DNA of 64,000 bases from Siphonodentalium dalli. Its lineage: Eukaryota; Mollusca; Scaphopoda; Gadilida; Siphonodentaliidae. A model generated the notes under the pieces. The model did not search any database and had not been told where the DNA came from. It saw only the letters and a list, made by a program, of their open reading frames with translations. Of the stretch, positions 11,990 to 22,109 are shown one piece after another. The stretch lies in contig CP136066.1 in assembly GCA_032622095.1 (NCBI GenBank), positions 194,610,816 through 194,674,815 on the forward strand. Reading direction: 5' to 3'. Positions within the stretch are counted from its first letter, which is position 1. The number at the start of each line of letters is the position of its first letter. Both the position numbers and the translations under genes were made by a program.

Positions 11990-12265
11990 AGTATTTCTTA
12001 ACTTAGAAAAAAAATCTTGAAACATGAAATATATATTTAATTTTTGAAGCCATTTTCTTAGTAAGGAAATTGTTTCTTGTTTCAAGACTAAAATCTATCT
12101 TATTTGAGAAAACTATCTCTTGTCTGGTGGGAGTTTCTTAAATTTTCTTGATGTAGCAGACTTGGGGGGTATATTTCCCAAAATAAGATTTATTTTCCTG
12201 TTTCAGGAAATAGTTTTTCTTGTTTCAAGATATTTTATCTTATTAAGAAATTATTTTTGGCAGTG
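11990..12265. mobile_element. MITE-like element rich in TTCTTGTTTCAAGA
   Basis: Repeated inverted pieces (TTCTTGTTTCAAGA, TTTCTTAGTAAGGAAA, CCTGTTTCAGGAAATAG) give a self-complementary stretch ending in TTTGGCAGTGTAC. This is typical of small fold-back DNA elements. Its right edge comes within about 16 bp of the stop codon of the minus-strand gene at 12281-12622, so it probably supplies that gene's 3' UTR and poly(A) signal. Confidence 0.5.
12189..12194 (-). terminator. Candidate poly(A) signal of the ParB-like gene
   Basis: The minus strand reads AATAAA here, 87 bp past the stop codon of the gene at 12281-12622. It lies inside the MITE-like sequence, so the element may have donated the 3' end. 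Confidence 0.4.
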
Positions 12266-12280
12266 TACATAGCATCACTA

Positions 12281-12622
12281 CTAATCAGAATCGTCGTCGC
12301 AACCTCCACCACCGCGTATTTCAATGGAGAGGCCATTGTTTTCTGTTGTAAATTTTCTTTCGGGGATTGAGCCTTCATGAACAGTTATGTCGCTGATATG
12401 CCCATAAGATTCTAATTTTTTGAAGACATATAGCCGTCGATTATCACCGGAGTACCATTCTGCGTCCCTTTCTTCGACAGTTATAGTTGGAAAATCTTCA
12501 ACAGAGAGCTCTCCACTTTGAATCTCACTAACAGTCTCTTCAAGTGATTTCCCATTATCAAAGTAGCCTTTGATACTATCCTGGCTAAAACGTATCTCCG
12601 ATGGACTCAAGCTAAAAGCCAT
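12281..12622 (-). CDS. Small intronless ParB-like domain protein, 113 aa
   Basis: This is a complete 113-residue frame in one exon, with a good Kozak context (A at -3, G at +4). The N-terminal third has the pattern SPSEIRFSQDSIKGYF, followed by an acidic helix and then an F-P-x-I-x-V strand. Next comes DNRRLYVFKKLES near residues 60-72. That order resembles the ParB/sulfiredoxin-like fold, in which a (G/D)xRR motif follows an IRxSQ-type start. The tail is Gly-rich and ends in acidic residues. ParB-like folds bind or cleave nucleic acid or bind nucleotides; the activity here is unknown. Its composition is unlike the surrounding repeats. Upstream on the same strand lie a TATA box (12771-12778) and tandem ISRE-type sites (12864-12904). 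A young retrogene or domesticated sequence is possible. Confidence 0.7.
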   Translation of the reverse strand: MAFSLSPSEIRFSQDSIKGYFDNGKSLEETVSEIQSGELSVEDFPTITVEERDAEWYSGDNRRLYVFKKLESYGHISDITVHEGSIPERKFTTENNGLSIEIRGGGGCDDDSD

Positions 12623-12770
12623 ATTTTATGTGGCGGACAGTTTGTCAAAATATCCTTATTTTTAAACAAGCTTAGCGCTTGCGTTGTGAATATTCTCGAC
12701 CAGAATCTACACGAAAATGCAACAGAACCGCACGGATTCGATATGACAGTGATTATTTTTAAAATGGAAC

Positions 12771-12778
12771 CTTATATA
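12771..12778 (-). promoter_or_regulatory. TATA box of the ParB-like gene
   Basis: The minus strand reads TATATAAG here. This is about 150 bp upstream of the ATG at 12622, so transcription would start near 12745 and leave a 5' UTR of roughly 120 bp. The position between the ISRE cluster and the ORF supports a real promoter. Confidence 0.55.
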
Positions 12779-12863
12779 CGCAATTGCCTATGAAAGGTTA
12801 CACAATCAATACTCATTTCGCAGAATTGTAGAGTACCATTCCTGGTATATACAGTTCTTTTCT

Positions 12864-12904
12864 GTTTCACAATCGGTTTCACTTTCGGTTTCACTTTCGG
12901 TTTC
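12864..12904 (-). promoter_or_regulatory. Tandem IRF/ISRE-type sites
   Basis: The minus strand carries GAAACCGAAAGTGAAACC twice in a 12-bp tandem, followed by a weaker GATTGTGAAAC. It matches the interferon-stimulated response element core GAAANNGAAA several times. It sits about 90-130 bp upstream of the TATA box of the ParB-like gene, the usual spacing in interferon-induced genes. A chance microsatellite is the main alternative. Confidence 0.55.
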
Positions 12905-13002
12905 TTTTATTCCCAATTAGTGTTGACTGTATAAACCCACCCGTGATAAATTATCATGTATATATATAGATGATTCTCATGGTTACAATTATTACGACAC
13001 GG

Positions 13003-13850
13003 TCGGGGGGGGGGGGTCGGAAAAAAGTGCCATGACAGTAGGCTGAAATTGTTTCCCCCGCCTCTTGGGTACCCACCACCCCCCTATTTGAAGGAAAAAA
13101 TATTTGTTTCCAATTTCATGCGGGGTACTATTTTACCTCCAAATCCAGCCAAATCACCCCTTATTCAGGCTTTCCGCTATAGCGGCAGGGGATCCCCTTT
13201 TGGGCCCCATTCCCCCAGCCAATGTTTCCCCTTCTGTCATACACAAGACATATTCCATATGATAATGTCTACAGATATAAAGATGTTTACTTCTCAATTT
13301 CGTTGGGACAGTACTAAGAAATTTAAATAGTTGACAACTTATTTGATTTCTAGCGAGAATACACTCAGACCGATCTAACACGATCTGAGGAAGACATGCT
13401 TTGGAGTCCGCTAGTTACATTGCTGTGGTTAGGTTATAAAAAATGACCGCCGGTAATTTAATCATGTTATATTCCAGTACAATATGCATCCGAACTTTCT
13501 GCCGAGTCTTGAATAGTGGCCGTTTAACTTCAACGGGCGTGTTTCCGTATACAGCAATTAATTTTTATCTAATAACTTTTCTATGTTTTAAAGTTATTGC
13601 GGTTGATAGCATAGTAACTTATGTAGAAAATGGATGCAAAACGATCAGCGAATCTACTCTCTGTTTCTTCTATTGGCCGATAAAACAAAAGTAGGTCCAC
13701 TAGTGTTTCCACGACATTGAAAACATTGACTGCATTTTTCCCTCGGCGGATACAGGACCCGTTCCCCAAAACCTAGTGGAAAACCTTCCTTATTTGACAG
13801 ACTTTTTTCCCCAATTTCATGCGGGGTACCCACCCACGTTTTACCTAAAA
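13003..13850. repeat. hAT-like element fragments
   Basis: The left part begins with a G tract followed by TCGGAAAAAA, like the left end of the element at 2057. A shared block CAATTTCATGCGGGGTAC occurs at about 13113 and again at 13815, each followed by a TTTTACCT end. No target duplication could be assigned and no coding sequence is evident between them. Confidence 0.4.
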
Positions 13851-14454
13851 TATGTAGTCTCACACCATTTAGGCTTGATATTTGTTTCAGTTATAAAGTC
13901 TGAGAACAGATAAGAATCGTATAAACCTGCAGCACCCATTGTTATCCTGTTGGTTTTTGTTTATCAATTGACTCATGACTTGTAAACAAGTTATATGAAC
14001 ATTTTACCATATTTCCAATGCTTGTCTGTAATCACTTCAAATACAACTGTATCGAAAAAATAAAATAAAAATTTAGGCAAAACATTTATGCTAAATAGTA
14101 ATGGACCCACACGATCTTATACAATCTGACAACATGGCGTTTAACAGATTGATCAGCATTAATGTGGCTTTGAAGTGAAATTGTGTAAAAAAAAAAAAAC
14201 AATAAATTAAACCTAAAAAATCAAACAAAAATCTGGATGTGGCTTTAAATTGCATTCAATACTTTCTAGCATGATGAGATTTCCATGTTTGCCTCTTATG
14301 CTGTCTGATCAGGTCTAATAAGTAAACATTAATGATATAAATAAATATCTTTATTTATTTTTATTTACTTTAATCATGGGTGTCATAATTGTCCATTTTC
14401 ATCTTGAACCAGTGGCGTTGGTACTTGACAATGTGATCTGATGCAAAAGACGAA
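13851..14454. other. No gene seen
   Basis: This is AT-rich sequence with simple A tracts (about 14190-14202) and no supported coding region or repeat structure. Confidence 0.4.
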
Positions 14455-14570
14455 ATTGTGAGTGTTGGTTTGTAACCGGGATTTCTGAGAAGCATTATGC
14501 ATATATCCACACTAACTACCCCCTTAAGCCCTGACCTAAGTGTCATACATACTATAACAATGATGCTGAA
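14455..14570 (-). repeat. Solo copy of a block found inside Helitron family 2
   Basis: About 110 bp, from CGAAATTGTGAGTGTTGG to the ACTATAACAATGATG end, is nearly identical to parts of the Helitron array (about 44757-44872, 52845-52960 and 54268-54380). The flanks are unrelated to Helitron termini, so this is either a separate dispersed repeat captured by the Helitrons or a remnant of one. Confidence 0.65.
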
Positions 14571-14787
14571 CACTTTGAGGCAATTATATTGCAGAAATGT
14601 TGTAAGAGGAAAAAACTGTAACCACTTGGAAAAAAGTGATTTTTTTCACGGCTGAACCACCCATCCACCCGGCCTACTATATGGAAAAAAGTGAATGACC
14701 CCCCCCCTGACATGATACGTAAGAATTACCACAAAATACACCGAATACTCTGAATGTGCAAATGAGCTTAAATGAGGTGTGTGAAGT

Positions 14788-15452
14788 TGGTTTGACGTTG
14801 GACGTTCGTGGACATTCGCGGTGTGAAGTTGGTTTGACATTGGACGTTGGACATTCGACAACAGCGATCTTAAAACCTCTTATTTGCAGCTTACTCGAAT
14901 CACAAATGGCCACAGACAGAACCGCTTTGTTTCGGTCGAAGCGGTATTGCGTGGGAATAATCTATGCTCCATAGGATTTCCCTGCCGAAATTACAAGGTT
15001 ATTGATCGACTTGTTTTGCCTCTACCCTCTGCACTCACGGCGAAGTCGAACGTCCAGTTGTTTACCTTTCGAAAGACATTAAAACAGACATTCAAATATA
15101 TGCTTCTGGCCCAACTATAGGGCCCGTTTCGGGTGCCATGGGCGTACCTGGGTGTATAACGAATGAAAATCATCGGCATTTCCATAATGCTTGCAGTTTG
15201 TGAGATAATGGGGGTGATCAAATATTCGGGAATACTGCTGTAAAGTTAGACGGACGTTGGACGTTCGTGGACATTCGCGACACGGTCAGTTTTCAATAAA
15301 ATACCATAGACTCGCATTTGTTGATATGACTGACAGCTGCCTTGTGCCCGCACAACTCTTTTTAAAAAAGATCACCTTCCTGCAAAACATATTTCTATTT
15401 AAATAATCAAATTGTTGAATGTCCACGAACGTCCAACGTCCGTCCAACTTCA
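14788..15452. repeat. Interspersed GTTGGACGTTCGTGGACATTCG repeats
   Basis: The phrase TTGGACGTTCGTGGACATTCG recurs near 14796, 14836 (shortened) and 15253, and inverted near 15418. It is accompanied by GTGAAGTTGGTTTGAC. Direct and inverted copies around a spacer suggest the edges of one or more mobile elements. No coding region is evident. Confidence 0.5.
14905..15110. repeat. Dispersed repeat, copy 1
   Basis: It shares GAACCGCTTTGTTTCGGTCG, GGTATTGCGTGGGAATAATC and TGCCTCTACCCTCTGCACTC with 15845-15990. Copy 2 is shorter and runs straight into the 174-bp satellite, so this repeat borders the array. Confidence 0.6.
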
Positions 15453-15844
15453 CAGGCATTTTCATTGATTCATGGGTCCAGGACAAACTGCTCTATTTTG
15501 GGCCGATGGGTATTACGTGGGAAGAATCATTGATCCATGAGACTTCCCCGCTCAATTTTCAAGCTTATTCGTCTACTCGTTTAGCCTCTGCCCTCTACAC
15601 TCGATTTTGTTTACAGAATTCCGAATGTTCCTTTCCCCTTTGAAAAACATTCAAACAGAAATTCAAATATGTACGTCTAAGTGACTTTTAGGGTTCTTAT
15701 TAGATACATTTGATTGCTTGAAGATACCAAATACAATTTTAATATATCTGTGGTAAACTTATTGCGTTTAATTAGACATTAAAGGGGCAAGTTTATTTAT
15801 CGCGCTGGACTTGTCAATTTTCGCTAAATTTTACCCGACTCGCA

Positions 15845-15984
15845 CATGGGCACAGGAAGAACCGCTTTGTTTCGGTCGAAGCGGTATTGCGTGGGAATAA
15901 TCTATTAATGGGTTTGCCTCTACCCTCTGCACTCACGGCGAACTCTAGACATAATTTTTCCGTCGAACGTCCATTTGTTTACCT
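15845..15984. repeat. Dispersed repeat, copy 2, next to the satellite
   Basis: This is the partner of 14905-15110, with the same order of shared blocks but lacking about 50 bp between them. It ends in GTTTACCTTTAC, where the satellite starts. Confidence 0.6.
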
Positions 15985-17212
15985 TTACTATAACCATCAT
16001 ATTTTGACCTATCACGATATTCACAAGTTCGAGATGACCCATATCAACAGTATTTCGAACTGCGTTTGGTCATATTATTACACAACGGTTAATGTAGTCG
16101 AACTTCAACCCACGATTGTGTCAATTAAGGGCGTATCCGCACTGCAGATTGGGCCTAATTTACTATAACCATCATATTTTGACATATAACGATATTCACA
16201 AGTTCGGGATGTCCCATATCAACAGTATCTCGAACTTCGTGTGGTCCTTTTATTACACAACGGTCAATGTAGTCCAACTTCAACCCATGATTGTGCCAAT
16301 TAAGGGCGTATGCGCACTGTGAAATTGGCCTAAATTGCCATCAAATTTGACCTATCACGATATTCAAAAGTTCGTGATGACACATACCACCAGTATTTCG
16401 AACTGCGTGTGGTTCTTTTATTACATAACGGTCAATGTAGTCCAACTTCACCCCATGGTTGTGTCAATTAAGGGCGTTTCCGCACTGTCGAATGGGCCCA
16501 AGTGAATATATCCATCATATTTTGGCCTATCACGATATACACAAGTTCGAGATGACCCATATCAAAAGTATTTCGAACTGCGTGTGTTCATTTTATTACA
16601 CAACGGTCAATGTAGTCCAACGTCACCTATTGTGTCAATTAACGGCGTATTCGCACTGTAGATTGGGCCCAATTTGCTATAACCATCATATTTTGACATA
16701 TCACGATATTCACAAGTTCGGGATGACCCATTTCAACAGTATTTCGAACTGCGTGTGGTCCTTTTATTACACACAGGTCAATGTGGTCCAACTTCAACTC
16801 ATGATTGTGTCAATTAAGGGCGTATGCGCACTGTAGAATGGGGCCAAATAACTATAACAATCGTATTTTGATCTATCACGATATTCACAAATTCTAGATG
16901 ACCCATATCAACAGCATTTCGTAATGCGTGTGGTCCTTTTATTACACACAGGTCAATGTGGTCCAACTTCAACCCATGATTGTGTCAATTAAGGGCGTAT
17001 GCGCACTGTAGAATGGGGCCAAATAACTATAACAATCGTATTTTGATCTATCACGATATTCACAAATTCGAGATGACCCATATCAACAGCATTTCGTAAT
17101 GCGTGTGGTCCTTTTATTACACACAGGTCAATGTGGTCCAACTTCAACCCATGATTGTGTCAATTAAGGGCGTATGCGCACTGTAGAATGGCCCTAATGA
17201 CTATAACCATCA
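15985..17212. repeat. Satellite array, period about 174 bp, part 1
   Basis: About seven units are present. Each contains CCATCATATTTTGACCTATC, CACGATATTCACAAGTTCG, TTTCGAACTGCGTGTGGTCC, CAATGTAGTCCAACTTCA and TTAAGGGCGTATCCGCACTG. Unit starts fall near 15991, 16166, 16337, 16509, 16680, 16857 and 17030. The last unit is cut at AACCATCA (17212) by the insertion that carries the Penelope-like element, and the array resumes at 22110. Open frames through several units follow from the unit length and do not look like genes. Confidence 0.9.
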
Positions 17213-17276
17213 GCTTTGGATATCGATCGTGTTGATGCTCATCACATAATGAACCAAAACGATATCCAAAGCTGTA
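17213..17276. repeat. Inverted repeat at the 5' edge of the insertion
   Basis: AGCTTTGGATATCG and CGATATCCAAAGCT face each other across about 35 bp. They lie exactly at the satellite/insert junction, so this may be a terminal structure of the Penelope-like element. Confidence 0.5.
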
Positions 17277-18366
17277 GTGAGCCGAGGACAGGACATGTTT
17301 TGGTCTATATTGAGTCACATATCACACGCATGTGGCCATGGTTAGAAAGCACTTATGTATATGAAAACAGTTTACATGTTGTACACATATTTAGACTATA
17401 TGCTCTCCCGAAGGATGGCACTGATAAGTTTATGTTTCGTATTTCTCAAAATATATAGCTGTCTATAGTACATGTACGGTACCATATAACCTATAGCGTT
17501 ATCAATATTGAAGATCATTTCAGATAGATCATGGGAGAGCATGACACTTTATACTTAAGTTTATTAATTCTATAATCACTGCACCTCGACTGGCCTAATA
17601 ATATTGCCATAAATTATTTCAGTTGACTGTGCCTAGCGCCGCATGGACTCCGTTTAGTCTGAGCAATAAATAAAAGGTACCGATATTAAATACTGTAGCG
17701 AATCGTACCCACGGGGTATAAAAAAAACTACCGTTTTATTTCTTTTTTTAATGGGAGGACCGTTAATTAAGAATAGATTGAGGTTCATTGTTACCATTAA
17801 CGCCCAAAGCGATGGAACTCCATATTTGTGACAATTTGGAGTCAATTAAAAGCCCCAAAACTGTATATGTGATAAACTATATTTAATTAAGACTAATTAT
17901 AATTGATGTGTAGATATCATGTACTGTTATGGATACGAGTTATTTACTGATTTGAAAACCGGCAACAACAAAGAGCGTTGCTTCAATTCGTGAGACTGGA
18001 CAACATAGTCTGACATTTATGGTAAACAAGTGTCAGATTATGTATACCGTATACCGAGAAACACTAAGACACATGAAACTATGGTCATGGTGCGGCTCGA
18101 AATTCCTCAATGACAGTGTGACTCCCTATATATATTTGTGTTTTTATCGACTCATCTGGATTATTTGTGTTTATTTCTCAGACTTCAGGTATTTTTTCTC
18201 GTTCAAGTTATTATTTTTCTTTAGGTATTTGTTTTATGTTTTTTTCTCTGTTTTCAATTGTGTATACATTTTATGTACATCATCTCTCACACATCATTCC
18301 ATCATCTATCATATCACCACTCACAGTCCGTATTTTGGCTCAAAATTCAAATCCTTGCTGAACAGT

Positions 18367-18860
18367 ATGGCCCATAAGGCTTCTAAAAAGAAAACGCAAA
18401 AAAGCACTACCAACTACGTGGCTTTCGTGCAGTTGGTTAAATTGCTATACCGTGTATTGCAATGCATGCACCATTTGGCATTTCTTGAGGATGCTTTGGC
18501 AAACAAAATCTTCCCAAATTTTCTCAACAGCAAGGTGCCCGGCCTAGTGTCGGACTTTAAAACACCACTCAAGGACTCAGACTTAGAACAGCAATACAAA
18601 CGGACTACGGAAAACTGGGCCTGGAATATGATAGAACTTACAATGAGTCACTACATGCGACAAATTCATTCGATAAAGGTCAAGGTTGCCACTGCCTTAA
18701 GCACCTTAAGCGGCAACGACAATCACCTACTCCGCCTGTAGTGAACAAACGGCCAGATGTGCGAACCAGCCCATCTTCACTGGCTGCAAATAATATCGCA
18801 TCACCAATATCATCTCATACACAACCCTCGGGTGAGAAATCACCTCGGGGGGAATCAAGC
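18367..18860 (+). pseudogene. N-terminal part of Penelope-like ORF1 (decayed)
   Basis: From the ATG at 18367 a basic start (MAHKASKKK) leads into a helical segment of about 115 residues that ends at a stop at 18741. A shift to another frame near 18700, beside a repeated CCTTAAG, continues plausibly with a Lys/Arg stretch, then a Pro/Ser-rich linker to a stop near 18860. The arrangement suggests one ORF1 broken by a small indel. The family of the helical part is not recognised. The frame upstream of 18367 is hydrophobic and probably not translated. Confidence 0.45.
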
Positions 18861-18943
18861 AAATAATTATGATCCCACATCAGCAAAATTTTGGAAATTT
18901 CGGCACCAAGGCCCCAAACAAAAATGGACTCTACCTAATGTAA

Positions 18944-19462
18944 CGAGGAGGATACTTCTATGCATGGGGCGCCTCCAATCTTTCGCGCATAAACATGGAC
19001 TGTCATTCTGACATCCAGGTTGAATGTTACCCAGGTGCCAAACTTTCTGACTTTCGGAGCATGGCTTCAAATTACAAGGGCTTGTCCCATCCCGAAAAAA
19101 TCATTTTGAATATTGGAATTAACGACCGCAGTGAACCTCACTCATCCATGTCAAAAGGTGTAAGTAACATGTTGAGCGCAATCAGTAGAGCATTCCCCAA
19201 AGCACAAATTTATTTCACGGAGCTCAACTATTCTAAGGAACTTCGGCCAGACCACAAACGCACAATAGACGAAATTAATCGAGCAGTTTCGGTCAGAAAA
19301 AAGGACCAAATTATAATACTTCCGAAAGCACCCTCCCATCTTTTCAAAACGTGCGTTTCAAAACATCCTAAATCTGAGGAGGTTCACTGGAATGAAGCGA
19401 CTGCCAATCGCTTGTACAGGAAATGGTTAGACAGCATTGACCTTGTGTGTCCTTTAAACTAA
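18944..19462 (+). pseudogene. SGNH/GDSL-hydrolase-like part of ORF1
   Basis: The frame reads from just after a stop at 18941 to a stop at 19460-19462. In order it has a WGASN segment in the place of the GDS(L) block, YPGAK (block II Gly), LNIGINDRS (block III GxND) and VHWNEATANRL (block V His). This order is that of SGNH hydrolases, known from ORF1 of several non-LTR and other retroelements. The in-frame stop at 18941 and the missing start suggest that this copy is damaged, or that the real ORF1 reaches it by a frameshift from 18367-18860. It ends 38 nt before the ATG of the RT ORF. Confidence 0.55.
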
Positions 19463-19500
19463 ATCAGGGTAAGGGCAAAAGCCGCCCAGCGGACCTAGGC

Positions 19501-21858
19501 ATGGGGACAAATATCGTTAACCTAACTGGTAACATGGTCCTCTCAGCCGATGCAAAATCACTGCTATCGCGCGGCTTAGCGTTTGTACCCACACCAGCAG
19601 ATTTTGACAGAACAAAGGTGAGATTTGTGGATGACGAAACTGGCCAGGAATTTGGACCACCGTTCTTTAAGGACCACAAGGTGACCAATGAACTGAACGG
19701 TTCAAATCCGGGTCACACCTTTTTTCAGAAAACGTGCCTCTTTGACAAATTTAGGTATTCGAATGGAGCTCATAAACCTTTCAAAGACAAGACGGGCTGG
19801 GTCCCAGACGACAAACATGCTGACCCGGCAATTGTCAGAGGCCGCTCGAATGTAACAGAAAGGGTTAAGGGCTTACACATTTACCATAATAAGCAAAATT
19901 TGTGTGCTTCAGAACGGCGGGCTCTGTTTAAATTTAAAAAGAATAGGAAAATTGTTATCAAGCCCGCCGACAAAGGCTCTGCGACGGTAATTATGTCCAG
20001 AGAAAATTATATCAAAGAGGCTTTACGTCAGTTAAACAATGTAGAATTTTATAAAAAGATAGATTCAGTTATTTGGCCAAAAAATATTAAAAAATTCAAC
20101 GATGTTCTCAACAAACTTTATGAAAAAGACATCATTGACAGAAAGGAGTTAGGACATCTTTGTGCCAAACGCAGCTCTAGAACTAGGAGATTCTATATGA
20201 GTATTAAAATACATAAGCCCGTGGAATCGTGGACAGACACTCTCACACCTCCAGGCCGACCGATCATTTCGGATTGCAATTCCGAGTCATACAATCTTTC
20301 AAGATATATTGACTTTTTCCTAAAACCAGTCGCAAACCGGCACCCCAGTTACATAAAAAACACAGAGGACTTACTCGCTAAACTTTCGCAAATTAAAATC
20401 CCAAGTGATGCTCTCCTGGTCTCGTTCGATGTCAAAAATATGTATACGAATATTCCAATCGAAGAAGGCATCACAGCGGTCGAACGTGCGTTCGAATTTT
20501 ATTCTGACAACCGCCGGCCCACGAAAGAAATTCTTGAGTTCTTAAAAATTTCGCTCGAAGGCAATGACTTTGAGTTCAACGGAGAAATTTACCAACAAAT
20601 AAAGGGGGTTAGTATGGGAAAACGGTGGGCCCCAAACTTTAGCTCCATATTCATGGCACAGTGGGAGGATGAGGCACTAGCAACTTGCCCAAAACAGCCC
20701 CTCACATATCTACGATACCTCGATGACATTTTCTTGGTATGGCCTCATTCCGTAGCAGATTTGGACCAATTTTTCAATATTTTGAATAATCACTCTCCAC
20801 ACATCAAGCTCACACGCACGCAATCAGAAACATCCATCGATTTCCTGGACCTCACCATTTTTAAGGGGGAACAATTTAAAGCTAATTCAATTCTCGACAC
20901 CAAGGTATATTTCAAACCGAGTGATTCACATCAACTCCTGGACAAACATTCATTCCATCCACCTCATACATTCAAGGGGATAATCAAATCACAAGTCATC
21001 AGGTTCCATAGAAACAGTAGCAGTCTGACATCTTTCAATCAAGCACGTAATACACTGTTCCTGGCCTTGCGCTCGCGGGGAAACTCGAAGAGATTCCTCC
21101 GCAGCATACAGTCCGAAACCATTTTCCAAATTGAAAACCCAACAATTTCTAACGATAATGAACATATACCTAAGAAAATAAGCATTCGACGTCCCGTAAT
21201 GGGTTCGGGATCTTCTAAATTTTGCTCAAAAAAGGTCTGTAGTCTGAACAAAATGAACTACCTTAACACGGGCTCGTCTTTCTCCAGTTACCAGAACAAA
21301 AATGTTTATAGTATGTGCAACAATTTGGATTGTGACTCTGAAAATCTTATTTACCTAATCACATGCAAGAGATGCAAAATGCAATATGTTGGAGAAACAC
21401 AAAATTCAATAAAAAAGAGAATTCAAAGGCATCTCAGTGACATTTATAATGAGAAGGACACATTTGTTGCACAGCACTTTAATGTAGACGGTCACAGTGT
21501 CAGACTACACTTTAGTTTCCAACCAATTGAACAAACCACTGTGACGGAATCTGTGGAAGAAACAACTATCCACCGGAAAGAAAGGGAGGGATATTGGATA
21601 GTGGAACTTCAGACCCTATGGCCTACAGGTATTAACCAATTAGCGGGTTATGGGACACCCAAAACCTTCGTGTGTTACCCACTGGTATACAACAGACATA
21701 ACGTAGAAGTGGCTGGAATTCTCAAAGATGAGTTCAAGTCATTCGCTGACGAGCACGCCGAACTGTCGGATTCACGGGCAATAATTGCATACAAGAAAAA
21801 TCCTAGTCTTCGGGATAAGTTAGTTCATTCATCGCTTCCTCAAATATCGGCTGATTAG
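19501..21858 (+). CDS. Penelope-like reverse transcriptase with GIY-YIG endonuclease
   Basis: This is an intact frame of 785 residues from the first ATG (the frame is open from 19441, just after a stop). Residues near 154 carry KPADKGSATVIM, typical of the N-terminal region of Penelope-like RTs. SFDVKNMYTNIP near 308-319 holds the first catalytic Asp. GVSMGKRWAPNF follows, then RYLDD with the Asp pair near 408-409. The C-terminal part has IYLITCKRCKMQYVGET (618-633), a GIY-YIG nuclease core with a CxxC pair, followed by KKRIQRH and downstream Glu residues. The protein would copy RNA and nick target DNA. Being uninterrupted, this copy is young or was recently active. The 3' flank to 22109 is non-coding. 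Confidence 0.92.
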   Translation: MGTNIVNLTGNMVLSADAKSLLSRGLAFVPTPADFDRTKVRFVDDETGQEFGPPFFKDHKVTNELNGSNPGHTFFQKTCLFDKFRYSNGAHKPFKDKTGWVPDDKHADPAIVRGRSNVTERVKGLHIYHNKQNLCASERRALFKFKKNRKIVIKPADKGSATVIMSRENYIKEALRQLNNVEFYKKIDSVIWPKNIKKFNDVLNKLYEKDIIDRKELGHLCAKRSSRTRRFYMSIKIHKPVESWTDTLTPPGRPIISDCNSESYNLSRYIDFFLKPVANRHPSYIKNTEDLLAKLSQIKIPSDALLVSFDVKNMYTNIPIEEGITAVERAFEFYSDNRRPTKEILEFLKISLEGNDFEFNGEIYQQIKGVSMGKRWAPNFSSIFMAQWEDEALATCPKQPLTYLRYLDDIFLVWPHSVADLDQFFNILNNHSPHIKLTRTQSETSIDFLDLTIFKGEQFKANSILDTKVYFKPSDSHQLLDKHSFHPPHTFKGIIKSQVIRFHRNSSSLTSFNQARNTLFLALRSRGNSKRFLRSIQSETIFQIENPTISNDNEHIPKKISIRRPVMGSGSSKFCSKKVCSLNKMNYLNTGSSFSSYQNKNVYSMCNNLDCDSENLIYLITCKRCKMQYVGETQNSIKKRIQRHLSDIYNEKDTFVAQHFNVDGHSVRLHFSFQPIEQTTVTESVEETTIHRKEREGYWIVELQTLWPTGINQLAGYGTPKTFVCYPLVYNRHNVEVAGILKDEFKSFADEHAELSDSRAIIAYKKNPSLRDKLVHSSLPQISAD

Positions 21859-22109
21859 CGACCATGTACCACTAAAACAATTTAATCTGCTCAACGCGGG
21901 ACCATTACCTGCATACCCAAAACAAAGCCACTCGGCTCATCCATTTCAAGCAAATTAATTTGTATCTCAACAAACAATATTGGACATTAATCCAATACAC
22001 ATCGGAACATTCCGACATCAAAACAAAATCCAAATCTGGATGCGAAACTCCAGACACAAACTTAGGTTAAAAGATTTTCCCTGTGCCTATGCGTTCTTTC
22101 TCATAAAAA

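Larger units (their letters stand above)
17213..22109 (+). mobile_element. Penelope-like element inserted in the satellite
   Basis: About 4.9 kb interrupts one satellite unit: the left flank ends AACCATCA and the right flank resumes TCATATTTTGG, which is the next part of the unit. It contains a basic ORF1 segment, an SGNH-like segment, an intact RT plus GIY-YIG ORF, and about 250 bp of 3' sequence. The 5' end has an inverted repeat (17213-17276). Bases 17277-18366 hold no recognised domain. Whether all 4.9 kb is one element or an element plus flanking host DNA cannot be settled by eye. Confidence 0.7.

Noticed and set aside
15887-16836. Several open frames with a recurring HHILTYHDIHKFEMTHI-like phrase
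   Set aside because: They arise because the 174-bp satellite unit is often open in one frame; frames start and stop with unit indels and have no promoter or family.
18019-18366. N-terminal extension of the ORF1 frame
   Set aside because: It is strongly hydrophobic, Phe/Tyr-rich low-complexity translation of T-rich DNA; the ATG at 18367 starts a more plausible basic protein.
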